Shown here: positions 1 through 8,122 of the stretch, piece after piece
Layout: the number at the start of each line of letters is the position of its first letter
How positions within the stretch are numbered: position 1 is the first letter of the stretch
Assembly: GCA_022647725.1 (NCBI GenBank)
Contig: JALCLG010000001.1
Span: 688,931-752,930, forward strand
Length of the DNA stretch: 64,000 nt
Direction: 5' to 3'
Origin: Bacilli bacterium
GTDB lineage: Bacteria > Bacillota_I > Bacilli_A > RFN20 > CAG-288
Notes under the pieces: model-generated
What the model saw: only the letters and a program-made list of their open reading frames with translations
Told to the model about the DNA's origin: nothing
The model's database searches: none
Made by a program: the position numbers and the translations under genes

Positions 1-757
1 TGGTCTTATCGCTGGAAGCCTGGTAGTTGCCTTCGTTGAGGAAGTCAATCGAAGCCCAGGAATACGTGTTGACGCTTTCGTTGTCATAGGTTCCGGTCTC
101 AGCAGCCCAGGTCGTGAAAGCCCAGTAGAGATTGCTCTTGGAATTGTAGGGAGAAGAATAGACCAGCCATAAGGCATCGATGTTGCCGTTGCTGTCGGTA
201 TCGTAGGCCGAAAGGTCCATGCCTTTGCTGGCTAAGGTCTTCAGGGCATAAGATGCAATCACATCGGTATAGGTCTCATTCTGCTTGGCCGCCTGGTTAT
301 AGGCGTTTTCAACCGCCGTGGAAGTCATTCCCAAGGACACCTTGTCACTGACCGTCCCGGTCAGCGTCAAGGCACCGTAACTGGACGTGCTGTAATAGCT
401 GGACACGGACTGCCAGCCGGTATCGGAAGCCGAGCCGAAGAAGGTGTTCTTCAACGTCGAAAGTTCACTGGTCGTGAAAGGATAGTCGCTCAGTTCGATC
501 GGAACGACCAGGATCTTATCCGTGCCGGTGCTGCTGAGATAGTCCAGTCCGGCATTGGCACCGACGTTCTTCAGGGTCAGATCCGTGCCGGAGACCGTGA
601 CGGCCGAGGTACTGGTAACCGTCGTCGAGGTCAGTGAGGTCGAGGTAACCGTTGTAGCCGAGGTGAGGGCACTGGAAAAGGTGCTATTTGACGAGCTGCA
701 GCCTGCCGCTAGAAGCATCCAGCCAACCAACGTCATCCAAAGCATCAGTTTTTTCAT
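1..757 (-). CDS. M6-like metalloprotease lipoprotein (3' end outside window)
   Basis: Partial gene read leftwards; the C-terminal part lies beyond base 1. The start at 757 is chosen because GAGGAGGT sits six bases upstream, whereas the in-frame ATG at 763 would touch that ribosome site. The N-terminus is a lipoprotein signal (MKKLMLW..., lipobox LAAGC), followed by a Ser/Thr-rich linker of about 30 residues. The visible ectodomain contains VSSYYSTSSYGALTLTG and DTDSNGNIDALWLVYS, which resemble the pre-catalytic region of M6/immune-inhibitor-A type peptidases (SV-x-x-YY...SYG...LTG). The zinc HExxH motif would lie outside the window, so protease activity cannot be confirmed. It is predicted to be anchored on the outer face of the membrane. 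Family assignment is moderate. Confidence 0.6.
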   Translation of the reverse strand, partial: MKKLMLWMTLVGWMLLAAGCSSSNSTFSSALTSATTVTSTSLTSTTVTSTSAVTVSGTDLTLKNVGANAGLDYLSSTGTDKILVVPIELSDYPFTTSELSTLKNTFFGSASDTGWQSVSSYYSTSSYGALTLTGTVSDKVSLGMTSTAVENAYNQAAKQNETYTDVIASYALKTLASKGMDLSAYDTDSNGNIDALWLVYSSPYNSKSNLYWAFTTWAAETGTYDNESVNTYSWASIDFLNEGNYQASSDKT

Positions 758-822
758 ACGCATACCTCCTCTCGAACAGCTTCATTCTAGAGGCGGTAGC
801 TTAAATCAAACTTAAAGAGAGA

Positions 823-2283
823 CTAAGCCTGTTTGACGGCGGCGATCTTGGGGCAGATGGTAAGCCTGAGAATCGGGAATAACAGGACAAAAAGAAGACA
901 GGCTTCCGTGCCGTCCATGCCAAACAGCATCCGCGGCTCGGCAAAGGTATAGACCAGCATTTCGGCAAGGATCACTAAGAATCCTAACGGCCGCAGGTCA
1001 TGCCGCTTCAGCGTCAGGAGCAGTTCCCGGACTAAACGGAGATTCGCAATCAGCGGACCGGCCAGCCCTACCAGCCCATAGGAGAGAAGCACATCCAGGA
1101 AAGCGTTATGGCTGGACCAGTACTGCTGCTGAGAAATGGCTCTGCCGAAGGCATTGTAAAGACTGACAAAGGGAATCCGGCCATAGCCAAAGAGCCAGAG
1201 ATAGGGAGATATCAGCATCGCTAAGGCCCGATGGTTGAGATTGAGCCTAGCCTGCATCGTGCCGGGATCCTGATATAAGTCAATCAGCTTCTCCACCTGA
1301 GTCGAGAAGAAGGAGGAAGTGAAGAAGATGACGATTCCCACCAAGGACAGCACAAACAGGATGAGATAGCTGACGTTCTTTCTTCCGTGGATCAGGGCAA
1401 AGTAGCCTAAGGAAAGGACAAGCAAAGCCAAGAGCAGGAAGAAGGCTGTCCGGGTCTTGACGTAATAGGCGGTAAAAGTAAAGTAGGTCATCAGCACCAA
1501 GAAGATCGGTGCATACGTAGGTTTCCGGATGCCTAAGACCAGAGCGGAGATGCCTCCCAGCAATAAAAAGAAGCCATAGGCATTCCGGTTGCTGGTAAAG
1601 CTCTGAATGGAGGAATCCACCGGCAAGGAAGAATCGATGAAAAGAGCCTTGAGATTGCCGATAATGGCTTTTGAGGATACTCCATAGGTATAAAAGGTCA
1701 TCACGCAGGCCAAGAGGATGAAGAAAACCAAGAAGCCATCCGTCACCTTGTCAAAGAGATCCGAGAAGGTCGGAACATACTGGAAGGCCAGGGCAAAATA
1801 AAGAAGATAGAGCTGCTCCAGAACAAAACTGATGATCCGCTCCCTTACGGAGAAGCCGGAATAGACAAGCTCCGTCAGCGGAGCATCCCCGCCAGACTGA
1901 TAAGCGAAGGCAACGTTCCCATACGGGAAAGCAAAGTCCGTGACAAACCGAAGGAGAACCAGCACGACGACCACGGCCAGGATGCGCCGGGAGAGGAAGG
2001 TCCGGGAAACCTGGTAGCGCCGGTAAACGAAAAGAGCGCTCAGTCCGGCATCAATGAGGACGAGCGGCAGGAAAAGCGGCAGATCCATGGCAGCATCCAG
2101 CCGATAGGAGAAGAAATGGCCTAAAAGGACAAACCCGTTATAGAATTCAACCGGGTCCGTGACTTCCTGAAAGCTGCCTAAGGTCAAGGCTGCCGAAAGC
2201 AAGGACAATATCAGGAAAATCAGGAGATCGATGATCTCCTCTTTGCGGCTGACGGTGATGGTGTTCCTCAACTCCTTGGTCAT
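823..2283 (-). CDS. O-antigen ligase/polymerase-like membrane protein (copy B)
   Basis: A 486-residue polytopic membrane protein with about eleven or twelve hydrophobic segments. The long loop near the C-terminus holds a conserved SHNAFLDVLLSYG motif, typical of Wzy/WaaL-type polymerases and ligases that handle lipid-linked glycans on the outer membrane face. Its start codon lies one base after the stop of the upstream gene at 2285-3778, so the two are certainly cotranscribed and probably coupled. The two proteins are clear paralogues, sharing SFTS-x-RN-x-YGFFLL and RMLFGMDG/RILFGMDG. It probably joins or polymerises cell-wall glycan made with the sugar transferase and glycosyltransferases elsewhere in the window; the substrate is unknown. 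Confidence 0.72.
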   Translation of the reverse strand: MTKELRNTITVSRKEEIIDLLIFLILSLLSAALTLGSFQEVTDPVEFYNGFVLLGHFFSYRLDAAMDLPLFLPLVLIDAGLSALFVYRRYQVSRTFLSRRILAVVVVLVLLRFVTDFAFPYGNVAFAYQSGGDAPLTELVYSGFSVRERIISFVLEQLYLLYFALAFQYVPTFSDLFDKVTDGFLVFFILLACVMTFYTYGVSSKAIIGNLKALFIDSSLPVDSSIQSFTSNRNAYGFFLLLGGISALVLGIRKPTYAPIFLVLMTYFTFTAYYVKTRTAFFLLLALLVLSLGYFALIHGRKNVSYLILFVLSLVGIVIFFTSSFFSTQVEKLIDLYQDPGTMQARLNLNHRALAMLISPYLWLFGYGRIPFVSLYNAFGRAISQQQYWSSHNAFLDVLLSYGLVGLAGPLIANLRLVRELLLTLKRHDLRPLGFLVILAEMLVYTFAEPRMLFGMDGTEACLLFVLLFPILRLTICPKIAAVKQA

Positions 2284-2284
2284 C

Positions 2285-3778
2285 TTATTGAATCTTTTGG
2301 AGGCTGGTCTGAACCTGTTGGCGGCAGTCCTGATACTCCCGGGTCAAAGGCCAGAGCAGAATCAAGGTAAAGAAGACCTGGGAACCATCCATTCCGAAGA
2401 GAATGCGAGACTCCGCAAAGCCGTAGAAGATGATCAGAAACAGCACGCCCAGATAGGCATAGCCAGACGCCTCTTTCTTTTGAATGAGATAAAGGCACTG
2501 ATAGCAAAGATAAAGATAAGCAGCAATCAGTACCAGAAGATAGATAAGACCATAGGAGACCAGCACATCGATGAAGCCGTTATGGCTGAACCACTGCAGC
2601 TCAGCCGACATGGCGGTTCCGAAGGCGTTGTAAAGATAAATATAGCTGACTTTGCCAAAGCCGAAGAGAAGATAGTTGCTGCCGGCTCCTAGCATCGAGA
2701 CGGCCCGTTCCTGCAGATCGAGTCGTGAGAAGATGGTTCCGGGATCGCTGAAGAAATGCCAAAGCAGGGCCAGGTGCTTACCAAAGGACGTGCCTCGGAA
2801 GAAGATGACCAGAATCAGATACACCAACACCAACGCAATAAGGCTGCCTAAGGAGAGCCAGAAGACGACCGGTCTCTTCTTGAAGCTGACCACGGCAGCG
2901 ATGATGAGATAGAAGAGAACTAAGAAGACCATCATCAGCAAGGAAGAACGGCACTTGATAAGGAATTCCGTCAACAGGAAGTAGATAATCAAGCCAAAAA
3001 ATACCGGAGACATCTTCCGTCTGAAGGAAAGAATCAGGGAAGCATAGCCTGCCATCAGCAAGAAGAAGCCATAGACATTCCGATGGCTGGTGAAGCTGAC
3101 GATGTTCTCCATCTGCGGGGTCTCATCGCTGAAGAAGTTCTTGAGATTGAAGGCAATCTCGTTGTACTGGAAACAATAGGTGTAGAGATTCATTAATAGG
3201 GCAACGCCAATGAAGGCAAAAAGCAGGATGTCGGTCAGGACATCCGCTCGGTAGGTCAGGGTCTTGAAGTAGGTAAAGAAGAGCAAGAAATAAGTAAGGA
3301 ACATCTCGTCCAGGAAGAAGCTTATGGTCCGGTCATAGAGGGATAGTCCGTCATAGGGAATGGTAAAGATTTTCTGGCTGGCCAGATCCTTGAAGTCAAA
3401 GCTGAGGGATCCATACGGGAAAGAGAAGTATGTCACAAACCTTAACAGAATCAGTCCAATGAAAAAAGCCAGCAGCTTGTGAGAGATGAATCCTTTATTC
3501 AGCAGATAACGGCGGTAGAGGAACAGCACGGCAAGCAGGGTGAACCACACCAATGAAGCGACGAAAAGAGCGACGTTCATGGCCTGATCCTGGCGATAGG
3601 AAATAATCCGTCCCCAGAGGACAAAACCGGTGTAGCCTTCCTGAATCGGTTCGTCGCTGACGTTAAAGCGCCCCAAGGTGAAAACCGAGGTGAACATCGT
3701 CAGGACGAAGAAAATCGCTAGATCGAAGGTATCGTTTTCCTGGCCAGGAAAGGTCCGGGCCCGCAGGGTTGTTTTCAT
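2285..3778 (-). CDS. O-antigen ligase/polymerase-like membrane protein (copy A)
   Basis: A 497-residue multispanning membrane protein and first gene of a two-gene operon, transcribed away from the VanZ-like gene at 3859. The C-terminal loop carries WFSHNGFIDVLVSYG and ESRILFGMDGSQ, matching positions in the downstream paralogue and the Wzy/O-antigen-ligase fold. The pair evidently arose by tandem duplication followed by strong divergence, so the two may act on different acceptors or polymerise and ligate the same glycan. No catalytic claim can be made beyond the conserved loop. Eighty bases separate it from the divergent gene, leaving room for back-to-back promoters. Confidence 0.72.
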   Translation of the reverse strand: MKTTLRARTFPGQENDTFDLAIFFVLTMFTSVFTLGRFNVSDEPIQEGYTGFVLWGRIISYRQDQAMNVALFVASLVWFTLLAVLFLYRRYLLNKGFISHKLLAFFIGLILLRFVTYFSFPYGSLSFDFKDLASQKIFTIPYDGLSLYDRTISFFLDEMFLTYFLLFFTYFKTLTYRADVLTDILLFAFIGVALLMNLYTYCFQYNEIAFNLKNFFSDETPQMENIVSFTSHRNVYGFFLLMAGYASLILSFRRKMSPVFFGLIIYFLLTEFLIKCRSSLLMMVFLVLFYLIIAAVVSFKKRPVVFWLSLGSLIALVLVYLILVIFFRGTSFGKHLALLWHFFSDPGTIFSRLDLQERAVSMLGAGSNYLLFGFGKVSYIYLYNAFGTAMSAELQWFSHNGFIDVLVSYGLIYLLVLIAAYLYLCYQCLYLIQKKEASGYAYLGVLFLIIFYGFAESRILFGMDGSQVFFTLILLWPLTREYQDCRQQVQTSLQKIQ

Positions 3779-3840
3779 ATCTCTCTATTCTAATGGATAA
3801 ACGCGCGGTTAGGGTAGGATAAACGTGAAACGAGTGGGTT

Positions 3841-3858
3841 TATGCTAGAATAAGTCCT
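3841..3858 (+). promoter_or_regulatory. Extended -10 promoter, apparently leaderless
   Basis: TG-C-TAGAAT forms an extended -10 element at 3843-3851, and the ATG begins seven bases later. No Shine-Dalgarno sequence fits between them. The transcript is therefore predicted to begin at or one base before the start codon. Confidence 0.5.
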
Positions 3859-5388
3859 ATGAAAAAATGGCTTAAGTGCTTTTATCTTTGCTGCTTCCTC
3901 TTCCTATCCCTGTTCATCCTGACCGAAGCCTCGATGTCCGGAGGTGACAGCAGCCGTCAGAGCGGCGTGCTGGCATTTCTTTTGGACCACGGAGCAAAGG
4001 AAGCAACCCTCATTGAACCGGAAAGCCTGTCGTTAACCGGAACAGAGCGGATTTACGTCGGCGAAAGCGCAACCCCCAGTCTTGCCTTCACACCGGCCAA
4101 TACCTCGGATACCCGAGTGACCTATTCCCTGCCGGAAAAGAAAGGCTTGCTGAAGCTGTCGGAAAACGGCAGGCTTCAGGCCTTGAAAGCCGGTCAGGAA
4201 AAGCTACTGGTTCAAAGCGTCAGCCATCCGGAGATTCAAAGCTCCTGGACCTATTCCATTGAAGAAAAGAGCATCTCCGAGATCGCCTTGTCGCTATCCA
4301 CGCCTACAACGCTTATCCAAGGAATGACAACCCGGCTTTGCTGGTCTACCGACAAGCCGGATGCCGAGTCTAAGGATGTGACCTTCCAGTCATCCGACCC
4401 CTCGCTTGTCTCGATCGACAGCCAGGGCAATTGCCGTTGCCTTAACACCGGAAATGTCGTCCTTTCCTGTCAGAGTGCGGCTGATTCCAGCATTTCCAAG
4501 TCGCTGTCCCTAGCGGTCGTTTCCGGTGCTTTCACGCCAGTCACCGCCTTGGACTATCAAGGCCCGGACGCCTTCTATCTCGGACAGAAGCTCCAATTTC
4601 AGGCGACCTTCAATCCCGGGGCCAGCGACCAAGCCATTCAGGTAACAGCCGATAAGGACTATCTCAGCTATGAAGACGGTGTCCTCACCGGGAAGAAAGT
4701 CGGGACGACGTCGTTGACGATGACGTCGCAGTCCAACCCGGATTTCTCGAAGACGCTGACACTGACCATCAAGGAAGTCAAAGCTACGGCCATCACCTGT
4801 TCCACCTTCGCGGTTCAGTACGGCATCGCCACCCAGCTATCCTATGCTCTGACCCCGGAAGTCAAAGCCTTGCCGGTCACCTATCCTGAGGTGACCTTTG
4901 CTTCAAAGGATCCTAGCGTTGCTACCATCGACAGCCAAGGCCGTCTGCTGGGTAAGAAGAAAGGTCAGCTGGTTCTGGTCTTAGCCTGGAAAGAGGATCC
5001 CTCCGTCCAGCTGGAGACAACCGTGATCATCACTTCGATGACAAGTTCCTCCTTTGAATGGCTTCATTACCTGGTCCGGAAAGTCTTAGGACACTTCATG
5101 CTCTTCTTGCTGACAGGCGTCTTTGCCGTCATCGTGTTTGATCTGTACTTCTTCACAGGGAAAGATGGCTGGTCTTTGACAGCCTTGATTTATGGTTTTG
5201 CCCTGGCTGCCAGCTCAGAGCTTTGCCAGATGACGACAATCGGCAGAGGCCCCTCCTGGAAGGATGTTGGGATTGACTTCGGCGGCTTCGCGTTGGGTGT
5301 CCTGATCGTGTCCGCTATTTATCTTATTGTCAAAAACAAGCAGAAAAAGAAGCGTGTTGTTTCTCAGCCGCTCTTCGTTGCAAAGTAA
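3859..5388 (+). CDS. VanZ-like membrane protein with four inserted Ig-like repeats
   Basis: A 509-residue protein. The first membrane segment (about residues 5-22) is followed by a short SSRQSG stretch. Four Big_2-like immunoglobulin repeats then occupy about residues 55-395, each ending in a Gly-x-x-x-Leu turn and two of them with the phrase TIDSQGRL/SIDSQGNC. The chain then returns to the membrane with KVLGHFMLFLL, ASSELCQ, GRGPSWKDVGIDFGG and two to three further segments. The H, E-x-x-Q, R and D-x-x-x-D-x-x-G positions are those of the VanZ family. Ordinary VanZ proteins are about 150-200 residues, so the Ig array is an outward-facing insertion after the first helix. VanZ proteins are linked to glycopeptide/teicoplanin resistance and envelope functions, but the exact role is unknown. 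The -10 box (TAGAAT) ends seven bases before the ATG. Confidence 0.75.
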   Translation: MKKWLKCFYLCCFLFLSLFILTEASMSGGDSSRQSGVLAFLLDHGAKEATLIEPESLSLTGTERIYVGESATPSLAFTPANTSDTRVTYSLPEKKGLLKLSENGRLQALKAGQEKLLVQSVSHPEIQSSWTYSIEEKSISEIALSLSTPTTLIQGMTTRLCWSTDKPDAESKDVTFQSSDPSLVSIDSQGNCRCLNTGNVVLSCQSAADSSISKSLSLAVVSGAFTPVTALDYQGPDAFYLGQKLQFQATFNPGASDQAIQVTADKDYLSYEDGVLTGKKVGTTSLTMTSQSNPDFSKTLTLTIKEVKATAITCSTFAVQYGIATQLSYALTPEVKALPVTYPEVTFASKDPSVATIDSQGRLLGKKKGQLVLVLAWKEDPSVQLETTVIITSMTSSSFEWLHYLVRKVLGHFMLFLLTGVFAVIVFDLYFFTGKDGWSLTALIYGFALAASSELCQMTTIGRGPSWKDVGIDFGGFALGVLIVSAIYLIVKNKQKKKRVVSQPLFVAK

Positions 5389-5439
5389 AAGCAACCTCTA
5401 TTCAATATAAAAGGTTTTCTTAGTCATCAGCGCCAAGAA

Positions 5440-5461
5440 AAAAGGACCGGATGGGCCTTTT
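5440..5461. terminator. Bidirectional terminator between VanZ-like and HAD genes
   Basis: AAAAGG-A-CC and GG-G-CCTTTT pair around a GAT loop. There are A residues on one side and T residues on the other, so the hairpin can end both convergent transcripts. It touches the stop codon of the HAD gene. Confidence 0.6.
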
Positions 5462-6305
5462 ATTTCACATCGACTTCTTCATCCTGGCGCTGATGGATGC
5501 GGATCAGCTCATCCTGAACGGACATCTTGTCGATCAGCTTCCGGATGATGATGTCAAACTCACTGTTCTCCGTGTAATCGGCTTTGGTGTAGAAGTCGAC
5601 CCGGCCATCAGCAAAGAGCTGCTTGGCCGTCGGTTTCTTGCCGCGGCCATAGACCGCAATCGAGGCACCGCCCTTCTCGCGGACCAGTTTCATGCAGGGC
5701 ACATCGGTGAGACCATCGGCAATATAGATCATGTTCCGGAAGGGAACGGTTCTCTCATCATGCGGAATGCTTTGGTTGACCCGGTCATCCTCGGACATAT
5801 CCAGGGCGCCTTTGTTGATTCTGAAGAGATACTGAGTCTTGGTGGTATAGTTGACGACATTCTTCGGCCAGACAGCATTATCGTTGATATAGAGGAACTC
5901 GCAGGCAAAGACTTTCTTGAAATAGCGGTAGATGGAGGAGCCTTCGATGATTTCCTTGTTGCCGGAGGAGATGACATAATGCTGGATCTCCACGCCTTTG
6001 CTGTCGCCATAGGCATTGATTCTGGGGAACCAAGTCTCAACACCTGGATAGAAACGGATATCCTTTCCCAGCTGGACAAAGGCTTCCCGATTGATCGGCA
6101 GACCTTTCTCTTTGGCTTTCTGAATCATCAGATACATATAAGAGAGCAGGCCTTCCATCTCATACTGATGGGAGAAGGCATTGGTCTGAGCCCAAAAGTC
6201 TTCAGGTTTGATGTTCAAAGACGGAATAAAAGAATAGTTCTGCATATCCGTCGTGCAGAGGGTGCGGTCAAAATCGTACAGTAAGGCAATGATCGGTCGA
6301 TTCAT
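5460..6305 (-). CDS. HAD-superfamily phosphatase
   Basis: A 281-residue cytosolic protein with the HAD nucleophile motif DFDRTLCTTD at residues 11-20, a VISSGN motif II near the middle and IADGLTDVPC as the metal-binding motif IV. The cap between motifs I and II is helical. The start at 6305 (MNRPII) is preferred over the upstream in-frame ATG because AAGGAAG lies just before it. The family hydrolyses phosphate monoesters, and this subgroup resembles phosphoserine-phosphatase-like HAD proteins of Bacillota. The substrate cannot be told from sequence. It is a single-gene unit, convergent with the VanZ-like gene. Confidence 0.8.
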   Translation of the reverse strand: MNRPIIALLYDFDRTLCTTDMQNYSFIPSLNIKPEDFWAQTNAFSHQYEMEGLLSYMYLMIQKAKEKGLPINREAFVQLGKDIRFYPGVETWFPRINAYGDSKGVEIQHYVISSGNKEIIEGSSIYRYFKKVFACEFLYINDNAVWPKNVVNYTTKTQYLFRINKGALDMSEDDRVNQSIPHDERTVPFRNMIYIADGLTDVPCMKLVREKGGASIAVYGRGKKPTAKQLFADGRVDFYTKADYTENSEFDIIIRKLIDKMSVQDELIRIHQRQDEEVDVK

Positions 6306-6410
6306 ATCTGTTCTTCCTTTTCTATAAATTATAGATTGTTTTCGGAAGAAAGTCACACTTTTTAAGAAAACAACTTAACCTTAAAAAAGAAAAAATAGGC
6401 CACGGCAGGA

Positions 6411-6466
6411 TTGAAGGTTTTGCTCAATTAGTGTAAAATGGTAGTGCACTGGAGGTTTACACTAAT
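6411..6466 (+). promoter_or_regulatory. Promoter and 11-bp inverted-repeat operator of the first ATPase gene
   Basis: TTGAAG and TAAAAT are 17 bases apart. ATTAGTGTAAA (6427-6437) and TTTACACTAAT (6456-6466) form a perfect 11-bp inverted repeat with an 18-base spacer. The left arm overlaps the -10 box and the right arm ends inside the ATG start codon. This placement predicts repression by a dimeric DNA-binding protein, possibly autoregulation. Confidence 0.55.
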
Positions 6467-7688
6467 GTATCTAACAAGGAAACTTGAAAAAGAAGTTCTT
6501 CGGTTAACCAAGGAATTCCCGGTAGTCTGCGTCATCGGAGTACGCCAATGCGGCAAAAGCACGATGCTTCGACATATTCTGCCGAGCAACTTTCACTCCG
6601 TCAGCATGGATACTCCCAGCGAGGTCTCTTTGGCTCAGAAAGATCCACGCGGTTATCTTTTGAATCAAGGGTTCCCCCTTTTTATCGATGAAGCTCAGAA
6701 TGCGCCTTGCCTGTTCCCTGAGATTTTCCACATCATTGAAGAAAAGAAAGCCCGCAATGAACCTTATTTCGGATTGTTCTGGCTTTCCGGATCCAACAAA
6801 ACAGAGCTCTTGAAGAAAGCACAGGAATCGCTGGCGGGGAGGGCTGTCTTTTTAGAGATGAGCACTCTTTCGAAAGAGGAAATCGAAAGCCGGGATGAAC
6901 CTGTGTTCGACCCCATCTTTGCGGATATCACTAAACGGGTTGGCCCAACGTTAAAACCACACGAACTCTACGACAAAATTTTCAAGGGCGGGTATCCGGA
7001 ACTTTTTGATCATCCGGAAAAGAACGCCGCTGATTTCTATGCCTCCTATATCGATACCTATATCAAAAAAGATGTTGCAGGGTTGATTGCGGAAAAGAGT
7101 GTCGTCTCTTTTAATGATTTCGTTACCTATTGTGCGGGTTATGTTGGCCAGCAGTTTGTGGTCAGCAATGCTTCTACCGCTTTGGGAGTCAATGTCAAAA
7201 CCATTGTTTCCTGGCTGACTATTCTCGAAAATACCGGCGTCATTTATTTCCTGAAACCCTATACGAACAACACGGCCAAGCGGTTGGTCAAAGCTCCCAA
7301 GCTCTATTTCATGGATACCGGATTAGCTTGTTACCTTACCCGGTGGCTGACCCCGCAGCAATTGGAAGTCGGAGCCATGGCCGGGCATCTCTTAGAAAAT
7401 TACGTCGTCAGCGATATCGTGAAAAGCCATTACAACACTCGGACAAGACTCGATTGTCTTTTCTATTATCGGGACTTCAACCAAAAGGAATACGATCTCC
7501 TTTTTGCTGACAACAGCCAACTTTATCCTCTGGAGATCAAAAATGCAACCAACCCACAGATTCCTACCGACAATCCTCTCAGGAGCCTTGCTTTGACGAT
7601 TCCCAGCCGTTATCTTCTTTGTTCTCGGGAGACTCCTTTCATTTCTTCTTCAGGCAAGTGGTCTTTGCTGCCCTTTTCCATTCTCTGA
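6465..7688 (+). CDS. AAA-family ATPase with DUF4143 domain
   Basis: A 407-residue protein. The start at 6465 follows GGAGG by nine bases; the earlier in-frame ATG at 6438 has none. Walker A is GVRQCGKST (residues 25-33) and Walker B is LFIDEAQ around residue 85, with a sensor-like WLSGSNKTELL further on. This is the AAA_14 module. The C-terminal half (DTGLACYLTRW, LLENYVVSDI, YYRDFNQKEYDLLF, YPLEIKN) is DUF4143, which has a PD-(D/E)xK nuclease-like character (E, D, E-x-K pattern). These proteins are widespread in gut bacteria and archaea and have no settled function; a mobile or defence link is often suspected. A second member lies at 14109. Confidence 0.85.
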   Translation: MYLTRKLEKEVLRLTKEFPVVCVIGVRQCGKSTMLRHILPSNFHSVSMDTPSEVSLAQKDPRGYLLNQGFPLFIDEAQNAPCLFPEIFHIIEEKKARNEPYFGLFWLSGSNKTELLKKAQESLAGRAVFLEMSTLSKEEIESRDEPVFDPIFADITKRVGPTLKPHELYDKIFKGGYPELFDHPEKNAADFYASYIDTYIKKDVAGLIAEKSVVSFNDFVTYCAGYVGQQFVVSNASTALGVNVKTIVSWLTILENTGVIYFLKPYTNNTAKRLVKAPKLYFMDTGLACYLTRWLTPQQLEVGAMAGHLLENYVVSDIVKSHYNTRTRLDCLFYYRDFNQKEYDLLFADNSQLYPLEIKNATNPQIPTDNPLRSLALTIPSRYLLCSRETPFISSSGKWSLLPFSIL

Positions 7689-7742
7689 AAACCTTAGGCC
7701 GCTATCTATTCTTAATCCGGCTTGCGATATAATACTAGGGCT

Positions 7743-8015
7743 ATGAAACAGTGTCCAAAATGTCTGAAAGAAGTGCCTGACGAAGACTGGTCCTGCCCCT
7801 TCTGCGGCTTCCGTTTTCCGCCGCAAGCAGATAGGGGCTCCGGCCATGCCACCAGCGGAACCTTCAAGGAAGACAGGCCTTCCCGCTATGGAGTCTCCGT
7901 CGAAGACAAGGCCATGCTCAAAGATGACAGCTCTTCCGTCTCTTCCGGCGATGAGGAAGGCTATGAGCCGGCGCAGCCGACATCCGGCGGCAATTCGGAC
8001 AAATACAATTACTGA
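7743..8015 (+). CDS. Small zinc-ribbon protein
   Basis: A 90-residue protein beginning CPKC...CPFC within the first 25 residues, a classic zinc-ribbon knuckle pair. The rest is polar and Ser/Asp/Glu-rich and probably disordered. There are no membrane segments. The start at 7743 is the ATG directly before the first cysteine knuckle. The -10 box TATAAT (7728-7733) ends nine bases upstream, so the mRNA has almost no leader. The function is unknown; short N-terminal zinc-ribbon proteins of this kind are common in Bacillota and may bind nucleic acid or partner proteins. Confidence 0.65.
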   Translation: MKQCPKCLKEVPDEDWSCPFCGFRFPPQADRGSGHATSGTFKEDRPSRYGVSVEDKAMLKDDSSSVSSGDEEGYEPAQPTSGGNSDKYNY

Positions 8016-8021
8016 ATCGAA

Positions 8022-8046
8022 AAAAGCTCCCTTGGGTTCGACCCAA
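8022..8046. terminator. Left half of a terminator split by the insertion sequence
   Basis: AAAAAGCTCCC is followed by the perfect hairpin TTGGGT-TCG-ACCCAA. The matching outer arm GGAGCTTTT lies at 9757-9765 on the other side of the insertion sequence. Joined together, they form one long bidirectional terminator between the zinc-ribbon gene and groEL. Confidence 0.6.
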
Positions 8047-8122
8047 TGAGGTGTACCCTTAATTTTGGACTTAGCTGGGACTAGGATAGTACAGAAGCAA
8101 ATGCAGGTCAATGGCTGTCATG

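Noticed and set aside
5451-6284. Plus-strand open frame of 277 codons
   Set aside because: Antisense of the HAD phosphatase, which has all its catalytic motifs on the minus strand.
6376-7712. Possible direct repeat (AACCTTA...TAGGCC) flanking the first DUF4143 ATPase gene
   Set aside because: The match is short and gapped and the left flank contains both halves by itself; it is not comparable to the gene-end repeats at 13.7/15.4 kb and 52.8/54.8 kb.
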